Shown here: piece after piece, positions 33,640-44,806 of the stretch | Layout: every line of letters starts with the position of its first letter | Numbering within the stretch: position 1 is the first letter of the stretch | From: Cristatella mucedo | Taxonomy: Eukaryota; Bryozoa; Phylactolaemata; Cristatellidae | Direction of reading: 5' to 3' | DNA length: 64,000 nucleotides | Assembly (NCBI GenBank): GCA_009760855.2 | Contig: WPIO01000133.1 | Span: 62,001 to 126,000, forward strand | Position numbers and translations under genes: made by a program | Notes under the pieces: model-generated | What the model was told of the DNA's origin: nothing | Database searches by the model: none | What the model saw: the letters and a program-made list of their open reading frames with translations, nothing else

Positions 33640-34915
33640 CTCGACTAATTTTGTCGGTCGCGTTATATGCCTAAGGCTGCTCTGCAACCATCCAAACATG
33701 CTGTGATTGAGCTATGTCGCTTTGCCTGCAAAGCAATGTCGCTTTGCCGAACTTTGCATCGGTGCATTTCCCGTTAATCTTCGCTCTGCTGGCGGGATTT
33801 TCTTGATCTGCTTCCGGACGAACGCCTCCATCCTAGGAGTTGCCCAAGCCTGTCGAACGCTGTGCTCGCCGGATGTGTGATTGCGTCAAGTCGCCCGTCA
33901 CAGACTCAACCGGGCAGTCGCCAGCCTGGATGGGATGCCATCATCTGATGAGAAGCGTTCGCGATACCTGAGCCCAGAAGCCTTGGTCATTGGCAACAGG
34001 GTTGGCCAGTGCCTCAAGCGGCTCTCCCGTTGCCTCTCGCTGACCTCTGCCCTGAAGTGCTGGCTGTGGCAACCGACCCTGAGGGCATCAAGCACTGGGT
34101 TGTGCCACGATTAGTCATCACGAAGATGGGAGAGTTCGCCAGGCTCGTGAAAAGCCGTGCCTAGGCGGCCCAGCCTGCACAGGGCAGGGTCAGCTGTCTG
34201 GCTACATACAGATGCGCCACCCGCAGTTGATGACGTGTCTTGGCCTATCGTTCAGGACTTGGCAGTTTGTGTACCGAGCTTGCCAGGACGTGCTGCCAAT
34301 GGCTGCTACCCAGAGACAGGCATACCCTGGGACGATTACCAGCTGCCGCCTATGCCGCACGGAGGCAGAGACCACTTGCCACGTGTTGAGCCACTGCCGG
34401 TCGTTGCTGCATGCTATTAAGGCCCGACAGCCTGGTTCTGTGCCGCCTAATCGGACCTCTTCCGGCCACCGCACTCAACTAAATGTCGGCAGGCAGCACC
34501 CTCTCGCTTGTCGGTTGTCTGGCTCTCAAGCGGGACCTGATCATTGACAACGGTACTGATTTAGTAATTTTTGATGAGACCGTGCTGTTCGACAGCAGCG
34601 AGGATGCTCTGATTTTGGCGGCCCGGAGCAAGACCGATAAATATGCAGCCATTGCCCAGTCATTCCTGACCGCTAGCTACCGGTCAGCCGTCGTGAGACC
34701 CTTCGTGGTCGGGGCTCTCGGCAGCTGGTGGCCAAAAAATGAAGCTTGCCTAGCCGACCTCGGCATCTGGTTCCCCGGAAAGGACGGTTTTAAGGCGGCA
34801 CTGCGACTTCGACGCCATTACCGGCTCGGAAGCCTCGCGTGTTTTGTTCCTGAACCTGGAGGCCCGGGTAGCACCCGAGAACCCTGCAGGGTGAGCACTG
34901 CTGACTAATGTTAAC
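33640..34915 (+). pseudogene. R2-like (restriction-like endonuclease) LINE, C-terminal fragment
   Basis: Plus-strand frames, broken by shifts, encode the C-terminal part of an RLE-class non-LTR element. At 34212-34415 a block reads 'RTWQFVYRACQDVLPMAATQ' then a zinc-knuckle 'CRLCRTEAETTCHVLSHC' (C-x2-C-x8-H-x4-C). At 34530-34905 another frame reads 'LKRDLIIDNGTDLVIFDET', then 'SEDALILAARSKTDKYAAIA', which corresponds to the endonuclease core (the family's PD is TD here, with D, E and K downstream retained). A region rich in Trp and Gly ('VVGALGSWWPKNEACL') follows. No RT palm was recognised. Low AT content relative to neighbours supports a separate origin. Confidence 0.7.
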
Positions 34916-34949
34916 ACACGTTAAATATTTGAATACATCTTACTACATA

Positions 34950-35370
<421 letters not shown>

Positions 35371-35839
35371 GCTTCTGAGCAGTACGAACTAGGAATGGAT
35401 GTCACGTGGAAGATGATGCATGGTTTCTCATTTGTTCGTAGATTCCCGACCTGGGCGAACATCGGTCACTTCAGGTCAGACACGTGACCAAGTTTTGCAA
35501 TCGTTTAGGCTGAGCTATCCGTGATCTCTCAGTTAAGTCACAAATGAGTAGCTTTTGGGAAAGCCGGAAGTCGTCTGACCCAGCTGAGATATCGCTTTAT
35601 GTTGTCAACTACGCAGCCGCAACTGCCCGAACCGTCATTGTCTTTCATCGTCATTCCGGTCGCAACAAGTGTGCGTCAAAATCTTAATTTACCTGCAACG
35701 TTTAACTTGATAGCTTTTGCTGCCGATAAGCTTTCATTAACCTTTCTCAATGCAACCTCTTCAGAAATGACGTTATTTGCTCTGCTCGCGAGTTTCACTC
35801 AACGATATCTCGAGAGCTTTAGTTTAGGTTTAGTTTAGC

Positions 35840-36180
35840 TTAGGAACTCCCTCCCGACCTGCGTCAAAATATCCCCTGACCTGACCACATTTAAAATGAA
35901 CTTAAAAACACACCTATTTAGGACAGCATTTAGTGGGTCCCTGTGATTCGTCCTTCATGTGCTTATGCGTGCTGACACTGTGCATGCTGCCACTAACCAC
36001 ATTTGCATGCTGACCCTGTGCATGTCATCCCGAACCATATTCTTCAATTTGTTTGTTTTTCAAGCATGATTTTACTTACCATTCAATTGCATTTCACTTT
36101 GCAGCAAATGTAAAGCGCCTAGAAAGAGATTACGTTCTCTGAGGGCGCTTTATCAAGTGCATTATTATTATTATTATTTA
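35840..36180 (+). mobile_element. L2-A 3' end fragment
   Basis: Starts at 'AACTCCCTCCCGACCTGCGT' (encoding 'NSLPTCV'), includes 'CTTAAAAACACACCTATTTA', and ends with the hairpin tail and (ATT)n at 36160-36178. About 340 bases, strongly 5'-truncated. Confidence 0.9.
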
Positions 36181-37980
36181 GTGTTGGTATTAATGGCTTT
36201 ATGTTTGACACGATTTATTTAGCACAGAGGAGATAAAACCATGTCAGTTATGGTATAAACTTTAAGAGGCGTGTGCAAGGCATTCGAAAACTAGTCATCT
36301 GCAAGCAGCACGATACTAATTAGCTATTATTTGGCTGTGGGGTGGGGCGAGCCTCTTTCAAAAGATTGACTTGGGCATGACGTTTATTTCTGGCTCTGTG
36401 ATAATGCGTTTTCTTGCGTGCCAATGACTGAGGTTTGACGTAAATTTCAGAATTCCGAGACGACTTCACAGACAGAGGCCAGAATTCTATAGTCTGATGA
36501 CCAACATTCAAGAATATCTCAGTAGAATATCTGCGATACCCGATGTCATCTGATATTGGAGCAGATGTAGCAGACGTTCAGCAGTCCGCAAAAAAAATCT
36601 TTGCTGATGGAATTAAATTGACTGTTCGTCTCCTCAAGTGAATCAGCAAAATCTGCCTCTCTCTCTCCAGCTCTCTGTCTCTGTCCTCTTTGAACATAAG
36701 TTTAGATAAACATAATTATATTATCTGATGTCTTAAACATGGCGGCATTTTAGTTACAGATGCCTGTTTTCTATTAGATATGGTCACTTTTCTGTACTAT
36801 GTCATTATCACTGTCACACTGTCATCTACCGTGTGTCTATGTTGACCCGTACAGATATTAAGGTGTTACTGAGAGGGTAAATTTGAAAGTCGTAATATAT
36901 CATTCCTTTATTGCAGAAGTTAACGTATCCCAAAAGCTGTTAGCAGAAAACAGGATATGAATTCATATTAGATAGGAAGCAAGTGTCGCACATCGATATA
37001 CGCGGTTACGAGCAGCAGTATGAAGTGAAAAAAGACTCCATGTAGTTAGTAATGCTAGTTACTATTTAGAGTCTCCAAAGACATTAGGCATAGAAAAGAG
37101 GCACATTCTAGTAAACAAACCAATATGAAATTAGAATATAATGCAGCTCATCCGTTGAGCGAAGCACACATTTCAATCTTTGGGAAACACGTCCTAGCTC
37201 CGTTGAAGGTTCGATAATCGATACAAAGTTCGGTAGTCTGCATTCCGGCGGACGCAGGTAAAGATTCGTCACGGGAGCGTATTTCAAACCATTTTATGGT
37301 GGGCATGACATATGGCTTTATATAAACGGCTTACAATTTCAGCAGCACGGGTGGACCTAATGCCAGAACGCTTTAAAAAATCACATTCTACGGCTTTTGC
37401 GTCCTCGGTGAGAGCTACACATGAAAGCCAGACAGTTTATTTAACGTTTTTCCTCCTTGGTCAGCTGGTATTTCAGCCACTTTAACCGCCACATAGGCAG
37501 CGTAAAAAACTACAAAAATTATATTTTTTTGCAAATATTTTGAGGATTAAATTTCTTTAAACTCGTTTACAAAATTTATGGGTGACGATGATAGGATACT
37601 ATTACGTCAGTGCAGACTGCAAGACAGTGCAAACATAAGAATCACGAGAGTCTCACTGCCTGTGCACTCGCTTCCCGGAGTCACAGTAGAAGGAAGTATT
37701 TATAGTATGTTGACGTAAGAAAACACCACCGTCCCGCCTCGTGAAGGAAGCATGCGGGCTTGCAGCTTGACGGACGGACGGACTTTCTCACTTTAATTAC
37801 AAGAGTTCTTCAGTGGCTTGGATGTTGCCTTGGTAACAGATCGCACATAACTAAAGCTCGATACTGTACAAACATCACGATGCAATCACCTGGTATTAAA
37901 AAAAAACTTTAATTAAATTTGATTACAAAAATTAAAAATTAAAAGTTATTTTTACAATTATTTTATACAATTATCTGTTT
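36181..37980. other. No supported gene; AT-rich spacer
   Basis: Single-copy-looking AT-rich DNA with short CT runs near 36657-36690. No frame longer than about 60 codons with credible content was seen and no repeat family was recognised. Confidence 0.5.
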
Positions 37981-37983
37981 TAG

Positions 37984-38127
37984 CCATCAATCAAAAAATG
38001 GTGTGGAATATTGAGCAAGGCAGAGCTCCGAACTCTACGTGCAGTACTTTGGCGGCAGGGTGCGGCACTGCAGCTGCAGCTGCTTTTAATGCTTTTGCAT
38101 CGGTCTGGAGATACTTTGATGCCAAAG
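37984..38127 (+). other. Exon-like segment E2 (paralogue of 26958-27095)
   Basis: Bounded by a 'CTGTTTTAG' acceptor-like site and an 'AAAGGTCAGT' donor-like site. Contains an ATG at 37998 and a frame with an alanine-rich stretch from repeated GCAGCT, then 'FNAFASVWRYFDAKG'. The right half matches the segment at 27.0 kb, including the donor. It is probably one exon of a duplicated gene or a duplicated repeat. The function is not recognised. Confidence 0.35.
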
Positions 38128-38254
38128 GTCAGTTTCTACAGTGCACGGCTGATTCATCACCTAAATCGTTACGCTTATTATAGCAACCATCTTAAATTTG
38201 TGTTAATAGTGCTTGGAGCGTCGTACGGTATTTATAGGAATAAAAAAAAATATA

Positions 38255-38345
38255 ATTCATTTATATAGCGTCCCAAGAGAACTTGATCTCTATTCAGGCG
38301 CTTCACATATGCCTCGGGGCTCGAGCCCATGACCTCGGTCAGACC
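38255..38345 (-). mobile_element. SINE2 fragment (tail and B-box side)
   Basis: Reverse-orientation piece: 'ATTTATATAGCGTCCCAAGA', 'AACTTGATCTCTATTCAGGC', then the B-box complement 'GGCTCGAGCCCATGACCTC'. It stops before the A-box side. The regions 38128-38254 and 38346-39260 show no further features. Confidence 0.75.
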
Positions 38346-39267
38346 AGGAACGATTTCCGAGAGAGTAATGAAATAGTCGCAGTCACAATGTCCAATTCTG
38401 ATACGATGCTGTCGTTTACGCTCTATCCTCGTGCTGGAATTTCCGACTCTCATCTTTATCAGCACCGCTACCTACCTGCTGTGCCAATCTCAAGGAAGTC
38501 ATGCATAGCCAACATGAAGCAGTTCATTTCTACCACTAGGTAACAGTACGCTAAGACATCTCTATGTTTCCTCAGGGTATGAATGGGCATTTTTTGTAGT
38601 CAATTTTAGTAGCAATTTCGTCTTGGTACAGCCGTATCTTAACGTTATTTTTTTCAGGCCTTAATTCAATGATTGTGGCCTAATTAGCCAACATGTAACT
38701 AAAGCTCCTCCAACAGTCGTCTGAGTTAAATTTGATGCGATTAAAGTTATAGTCAATAAATTTCAATCAAAAAAGAAGTGACAAGACTATAAATCCTATA
38801 GTTCCCGCAAACTGAGCTTCATGGTTAGTGACTGTAAGTAGACTTACGGGATGATGTAGAAGTAAAATCCAACTATCACTTGTTCGATAGCTACCAATTT
38901 AATTCGCGTCAACGTACCAGAGTTTTTTGATTAGGAATTTCAAAGTCCCATTTTTAGTTGTCATCTATACCTGTCTGAGGGTTTACAATTTTCTTTTACC
39001 AATGAGACGTTCTTTCTTAGGCATGGTTTTATTCACCGCCTTCATTTGTTATCTTAAAGCGATATAGTGGATGCTACTTTTTATTGCCTGAGGTGAAATC
39101 CTGCACCTCCATGCATCATATGGGGCCGATCACCCATCGGTTAATCTTTATTTCGCGAGGTGACATCCTGCAACTACGTGTACTCATTTGAAAAACTAGC
39201 TGTTCAGCCTCTTGTTGTAGAATTGGCGTAATACTAATCCGTCTTCATTAATTTGATGCTTATCAAA

Positions 39268-39560
<293 letters not shown>

Positions 39561-40080
39561 AATTGCACAGCTGCTTGCCAAAATTCTGACCGGCAAAGGT
39601 CCACAGGATTGAAACCGTGACTCAAGCTCTGCAAAGGCATGCTTATTCAGGCGCGATCCCGTTTCACTTTCGATTCTCGGAAGCACAGAGACGCACTAAC
39701 CGTTTCATAATGTTTATCTCTCATTCCATTCCAAACAGCTCTAAGCAGTGAGCACTAGCTTGTTTTGAGTATTCTCCTAGTTCAGGTTCTTAGGACGGCA
39801 CAGCGGATCTCAACTTCTTCTTAGTATAAAAATTAAGCGTCAGATCTTTCAGCTCCTTCTGGAGCTCATTGGAATTTGCTTGAGCACTTTCCACCGATTA
39901 ACCTTGCTTGCACACTGCTGCACGACCGCCCATGTTTTCTTGTTAGCCGCACCTTGTTATGAGCCCATTACATGAACACGTGCTGAGCACAAATACTTAT
40001 GAATATGGGCTATGTGAGGTTTGTCTTTCAGTAGGCTTGCTTTTTAAGCTAATTCAGAAAATTTGCAATAAGACGCTCAC
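39561..40080. other. No supported gene
   Basis: No recognisable coding or repeat signal. Confidence 0.4.
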
Positions 40081-40084
40081 AGTT

Positions 40085-40200
40085 ATAGTAACAATAATAC
40101 ATTTGATATAGGGCCCGTAGAGAACTAACATCATTTCTTTCTGGGCACTTTACATTTGCTGCAACGGAAGCTCGCTCGAACGGTTAGTGGTAGCATGACC
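40085..40200 (-). mobile_element. L2-A 3' tail fragment
   Basis: Starts 'AGTAACAATAATACATTTGA', then degraded hairpin tail sequence ('GGGCCCGTAGAGAACTAACA', 'GGGCACTTTACATTTGCTGC') in reverse complement. Confidence 0.75.
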
Positions 40201-40261
40201 TAAATGACAACAAGAAAAACACTGTTAGGGGTGACGTGCACATAGGCCCAGCATGCAAGTA

Positions 40262-41050
40262 TGCAAACTAGCCTTGCAGCTACATTCCTAGCAATCTGTA
40301 GTGGTCTATTTGCTGTTTTTGGCAGCCCAGTCAAAAGGAAATCACTATAGTCAAGCCCGACAGAACCAAGGAGCTAGTTACATTTTATTCAAGCCGCCAT
40401 GAACGACAGCTTCTTATCTTGGATAGGCCTCGATCAAAATTGACGGATGGCTGTAGAAGCAGTCTTCTGAATGAAGGTTTCGAAATTTAGGCAGTTGCCT
40501 AAAGCGACACCTAAAGTTTAAACACTCGGTGATGGTCGCACATCAACACCACCTAATAAAAGAGGAAAGCCTTTTAATCCAGCCACGCGCTTAGGGTGTA
40601 CAATGAAAATAATTTAATTTTAATCGTCATTTAGTTTCAAGAAATTTTCAGACATCCAAGGAGCGAATGTCTGCTAGACAAGCATTCAGTTTATCGTTCG
40701 CTGCAGCAGATTCCGATGGCTTGAACAGCAAATGCAGCTGAGTACCTCCAGCATAAAAGTGATAGCCCATTCCGTGAACCTGAATTACATTTTCCAGATT
40801 TTTGAGCATAAAAGGAGAAAAGCAAAGGACAGAGGATGGAACCTTGCGGAACTCCACAGGTGACTGATCTGCGATTTAAGCCACACCATCAACTTGTCTG
40901 CCAGACCGATCGGTGTTCTTATTAGTTAAAGTTGGGGGCCGTAATAAATGATGTCTAAGGCTGCAGACAGATCTAGCAGAACTAGGGTAGTGAAAGCCCC
41001 GATATCTAAGATGCATATAATGTCATCGGTTACACGGAGGAGAACAGTTT
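40262..41050 (-). mobile_element. L2-B RT fragment, old copy, minus strand
   Basis: Minus-strand sequence related to 10312-10862: 'LNACLADIRS' near 40680, 'FKPSESAAANDK' near 40720, and the active-site region reading 'FYAGGTQLHLLF' at about 40745-40770, where the YADD aspartates are replaced by Gly-Gly. Upstream parts toward 41000 ('LVLLDLSAALDI' in another frame) come from the RT palm. No L2-B tail is present. Confidence 0.8.
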
Positions 41051-41059
41051 GAGTGAAGT

Positions 41060-41450
41060 GTTGCCGTTAAAATTCCAATAGTTCATATGCTCCCAAAGCC
41101 TGGAACTCCCTCCCGACCTGCATCAGAACATCCCCTGACCTGACCACATTTAAAAGGAACTTAAAAAAACACCTATTTAGGACAGCATATAGTTGGTCCC
41201 TGTGATTCGTCCTTGATGTGCTTATGCGTGCTGACACTGTGCATGCTGCCACTAACCACATTTGCATGCTGACCCTATGCATGTCACCACTAACCATCTT
41301 ATTCAATGTGTTTGTTTTTTAAGCATGATTTTACTTACCATTCAATTGCATTTCCCTTTGCAGCAAATGTAAAGCGCCTAGAGAGAGATTAAGTTCTCCG
41401 AGGGCGCTTTATCAAGTGTATTATTATTATTATTATTATTATTATTGTAA
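41060..41450 (+). mobile_element. L2-A 3' end fragment
   Basis: Begins in the 'SYAPKAWNSLPTCIRTSPD' coding zone and runs through 'GGAACTTAAAAAAACACCTA', the hairpin tail (about 41370-41412) and (ATT)n at 41423-41446. Confidence 0.9.
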
Positions 41451-42174
41451 GATTTTCCGACTTAATCCTTTTCCAAGTGCCGCACGATCTGCTTAGCCAC
41501 AATTTTTGTAAGGATAGTTGACGAAAAAGGGAAACTGGGTGATAGTAGGTATGGGTCTTACGATGGCCAATTTAAAGGACTCGTGGACAGCTCCTTTGGT
41601 CAGAGAAGCCTTAAAACTCTCGGCTATGGCCGGGCTTAGTGTGTCTGCCACCAAAGATAACAGAGATGATGGCATAGGGTCTTCAGGAGACTAGTGCTCT
41701 TTCTATTAGCTATTAAAAAGCAAGCCACATCGCGTGCAGAAGCGTCGAAAAAAATAAATCTATCATTAAGGAAAGTCATGGGTTACGATTCAGCGATTGC
41801 TTTAGTTGGAGCAGGCTTTATGGAGGCACGAATGTGCACACTTTCTTCAGTGAAGAATGCTAAGAAAACCCTTTCGCTGAGCAGTAATTATCTGAGGAGT
41901 TGGAACCCCTTCCTGCATTGGCCAGCAAAATGTTCACGCTTGCGACCCTAAGCGGTAGTAATTTTGCAGACAAATGCGACCGGCTGCGTCATTTCTTCAG
42001 TCGTTCTCTAGACGAGCGCAAACGCGAACGCGAGCTCTCTTCTGTCTGACAGCGCCGTGCTCACTAGTTATTCCGCATCCTGCTGGCACATCAACGTTAG
42101 CTGCGCAAGGTGATCGGCCCATGGAATGGAGACTTTGTCGTGATATCTCCGCACACGTATCAGCAACTACTTTA
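41451..42174. other. Degraded L2-like sequence and spacer
   Basis: The minus strand at 41493-41675 reads 'LLSLVADTLSPAIAESFKAS', 'GAVHESFKLAIVRPI', which resembles the segment just before the RT 'NYRP' block of a CR1/L2-type element. The remainder shows nothing recognisable. A 30-base L2-A tail remnant lies at about 42183-42212 ('CGTTTTATCAAGTGCATTAT'). Confidence 0.45.
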
Positions 42175-42380
42175 CTAGTGAGGACGTTTTATCAAGTGCA
42201 TTATTATTATTAACGTATTTAAATGAAAATACTTATTTGCAGTTGACGACTAAGTCTAAACAAAAAATCTGTATCCTATCGTGTTCCGTAGCCTGCAACA
42301 GTTTACGCGAATGGACGACGTTGCTCCTCTTGCTCAGCAAATTGCGCATGAAATTCGAATGGTACGGTTGTTCTATAAAA

Positions 42381-42386
42381 TTTATT
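42381..42386 (-). terminator. Polyadenylation signal AATAAA of peptide gene A
   Basis: AATAAA on the minus strand about 30 bases downstream of the gene A stop codon. Genes B and C have the same signal downstream of their stops (54096-54101 and 63008-63013). Confidence 0.6.
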
Positions 42387-42416
42387 TTAACGGATGTCAC
42401 CGGCTAGTGACGCCAT

Positions 42417-43008
42417 TTATTCTACTTGAGGTAGAGCTGTAGTATGGGGCTGCCAGTTATTTCTCAGAGCTTTGAAGACCTTTGGAGCCCACTTCGATAT
42501 AAATGGAGCTGCCTTTTGGAAAAAAGAGCGAAACCTACTCCAAAATTGCCTCTTTGCTTCGGCGTATTCTGAAAAGATGTGATCAACACTTCATTATACA
42601 GCCAAGGAAAGTTCGTCATGCAAAGTGCAAAGTAGCATTTGGCTGAACAGGCGTGACTCGCCTAATAGTTACCCTCAAAAATTTGTTCCATTTCACCTTC
42701 CAGATCGGGACTAACTTCAGCATTTTCCTCCAATTTCTGAAATACAGCCACGCGAAAATAGTTTAGGTCTGCAACGCACAACCGCGCCGCAATTAGCATT
42801 GGAGCGGGAACTTGCAGCTGCAGAATATATCGCTGTGGGAACTATTATTTGTAGGTTTAGGGCCTCCATTATCTGAACCAACATGTCTGGCCTGATGATC
42901 TCATTTAACTACCCTGTTTCTTTTTAGCCCGAACTCAATCGCACTTACCTCAGACAGCACGAGACTGAACAGGAATCCTAAGACAACAGCGACAGCGAGA
43001 GATTTCAT
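42417..43008 (-). CDS. Secreted cationic peptide precursor, gene A (antimicrobial-peptide-like)
   Basis: Three coding exons: 43008-42949 (60 nt), 42736-42673 (64 nt) and 42568-42417 (152 nt), which total 91 codons. Introns are GT-AG, phase 0 then phase 1. Residues 1-20 are a signal peptide ('MKSLAVAVVLGFLFSLVLSE'). Residues 21-46 form an acidic pro-region with ten Asp/Glu. K47-R48 is a dibasic processing site. The predicted peptide starts at Q49 ('QFWSRFRSFFQKAAPF...') with seven Lys/Arg, aromatic residues spaced as in an amphipathic helix, and Pro63. Compared with gene B, a one-base deletion at the stop position removes the stop and adds 14 residues (N78 to E91, ending 'HTTALPQVE'). Presumed role: a secreted, proteolytically matured membrane-active defence peptide. 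The arrangement recalls cnidarian arminins and other acidic-pro/cationic-mature precursors, by layout and loose C-terminal likeness only. Expression is unproven. Confidence 0.8.
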
Positions 43009-43664
43009 TTTTCTGAAATTAAAACACAAAACAAAGTTTTTAGTACGAGAGCTGCAAGAATGCATACCTTAGACGTGAGACACTCTATTTATATTAAGCA
43101 CAGTTTTTGTATAACCCACTAAGCAGCTGGACCAACAACTTTCTACTGGCACTGTACGTTACCCGTCACCTAGTAGTACTGCAAGCGACGCATTCCGCCT
43201 CGTTTGACTAACGAAATCCAATAATCCTTTTTAGGAATGGTTACCACACATTTGAAGCGCTTGCGAGAGCTTTCGAAGTTCCTCGACACTTGATCGAGTC
43301 TCGTGGCTTCTTGTTTGAGCATGCCTGGGAGGATCCGTGGCCCAGCATGTTTCTCATTTAGCTTTCAGGCCTGTCAGCGTATTTTACTGTTCAATAATAG
43401 CAATCGATCGATGCCACGGTCGTAGTCGCCTTTTCACGGTTTTTGCACGAGTTGGTGCAAGCAGCATGCATTTAAAAAAGGAGGCTAGCTCAATCGCAAT
43501 TAAGACTTTTAAGTCTTCTCTCGACAGCACGCTCGATGTAGAGCAGCGCATGCCCAACGCTTCAATAGCATCGTCTTGAAACTATGCAAGGAGATTAGGA
43601 GGACGCACGGAGGCAGTAAGATAGAACAAGGCTAGGCATGTGATTTCGCTCAATTCCGACTCAC

Positions 43665-43695
43665 CGCCTGTTGCTAATTAAGACAGCACTCAATG
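43665..43695 (-). other. Predicted noncoding first exon of peptide gene A
   Basis: A 'GCG|GTGAGTC' donor ends this segment at 43665 on the minus strand. The next acceptor is 'TTTCAG' right before AAAAATG at 43012-43008. The transcription start is inferred at about 30 bases after the TATA box and is not seen directly. Gene B has the same arrangement. Confidence 0.5.
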
Positions 43696-43720
43696 CACAG
43701 CTTCGCCTACTTTGTTGTCG

Positions 43721-43728
43721 TTTATATA
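43721..43728 (-). promoter_or_regulatory. TATA box of peptide gene A
   Basis: TATATAAA on the minus strand, preceded by 'CTTACCAGCATTCTCAGTGG'. Gene B has TATATAAA in the same place relative to its donor and start codon, preceded by 'CTTACCAGCATTTTCTGCAC'. Conservation at matched spacing (about 715 bases before each ATG, about 60 before each donor) is the main evidence. A further conserved block lies at 43806-43835. Confidence 0.6.
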
Positions 43729-43805
43729 CCACTGAGAATGCTGGTAAGAACCCGGAACACTCGTCGCGTGGTTTTCACGTTCTGCGAATGCCCAGTAGCT
43801 CCCAG

Positions 43806-43835
43806 TATTGCACCATGCTTAATCGCGAAGTCTGG
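43806..43835 (-). promoter_or_regulatory. Conserved upstream element of peptide gene A (shared with gene B)
   Basis: The minus strand reads 'GATTAAGCATGGTGCAATA' here and 'GATTAGGCATGGTGCAATA' at 55529-55549, 80-100 bases upstream of each TATA box, while flanking bases differ more. The 'GTGCAAT' core resembles a C/EBP half-site. C/EBP-type factors drive many immune peptide genes in animals, so an inducible element is a reasonable inference. Confidence 0.4.
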
Positions 43836-44455
43836 CTGATGCCCAGGCTCCTGAGCGTTGACGCAAACATACACAAGATGTCCTTGGAGGTTTACGAAAT
43901 CATATATTCATCTGTAATCTCGCACGCACTCGATTCTTGAGGAGTTCATTCGAAAGAAGACAAGTTACTCTTAACAGACATAACAAGTATTGAATGCTGT
44001 AAGTTTATCATGAATCTGCGATTTCATTGACGCGCTATGAATTTGCCAGAGCTAGCAGCCAGAGCCGCTTTTCGGCACTAAATCACACGCAAATTCAACC
44101 ATTGCGCCCTCGCCAATTACCGAGCCTGGTTTGGGAACGAGGGTCAGCAATAGGGTGACCGGAAACAGGAGTAGCTCAAAGTGGCTATTATGGGTACGCA
44201 AACGATATCTATGACTTCCAGGCACCAGATTTTACGAACCTACCACTGGCGTCCACTGAACTGAGTTGAGCTGCAAATCAACTGTAAATACGGCTCTTAT
44301 AATGGAAGCCGGCACCTAGAAACACGTGACGATTACTTGTAGAGCTGGAGCTTCAGATCTTGGCTTCATGTTCGCACTTAGAAATAATATTATTATAGTA
44401 CATTTCAATACGACCTTCGTAGAACGCAATCTATTTCTAGGCATCTTACAGACGC

Positions 44456-44806
44456 AGGAAAGAACTCCCTCCCGACCTGCGTCAGAACATCCCCTGAACT
44501 GACCACATTTAAAAAGAATTTAAAAACACACCTATTTAGGACAGCATTTAGTGGGTCCCTGTGAATCGTCCTTGATGTGCTTATGCGTGCTGACACTGTG
44601 CATGCTGCCACTAACCACATTTGCATGCTGACCCTGTCCATGTCACCCCTAACCATGTTATTCATTTTGTTTGTTTGTCAAGCTTGATTTTACTCACCAT
44701 TCAATTGTGTTTTCGTTTGCAGCAACTGTAAAGCGCCTAGAGAGAGATTGAGTTCTCTGAGGGCGCTTTATCAAGTGTATTATTATTATTGTTATTATTA
44801 TTAAGG
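44456..44806 (+). mobile_element. L2-A 3' end fragment
   Basis: Starts 'GAAAGAACTCCCTCCCGACC' and runs through the L2-A 3' UTR to the hairpin tail (about 44730-44775) and (ATT)n at 44780-44803. A degraded tail-like trace in reverse orientation at 44395-44450 precedes it. Confidence 0.88.

Noticed and set aside
42949-43020. Spliced-leader trans-splice site directly before the peptide ATG
   Set aside because: A TTTCAG acceptor 3-4 bases from the ATG would suit trans-splicing. However, a conserved TATA box plus donor about 0.65-0.7 kb upstream in both A and B explains it by an ordinary 5' UTR intron. Not fully excluded.
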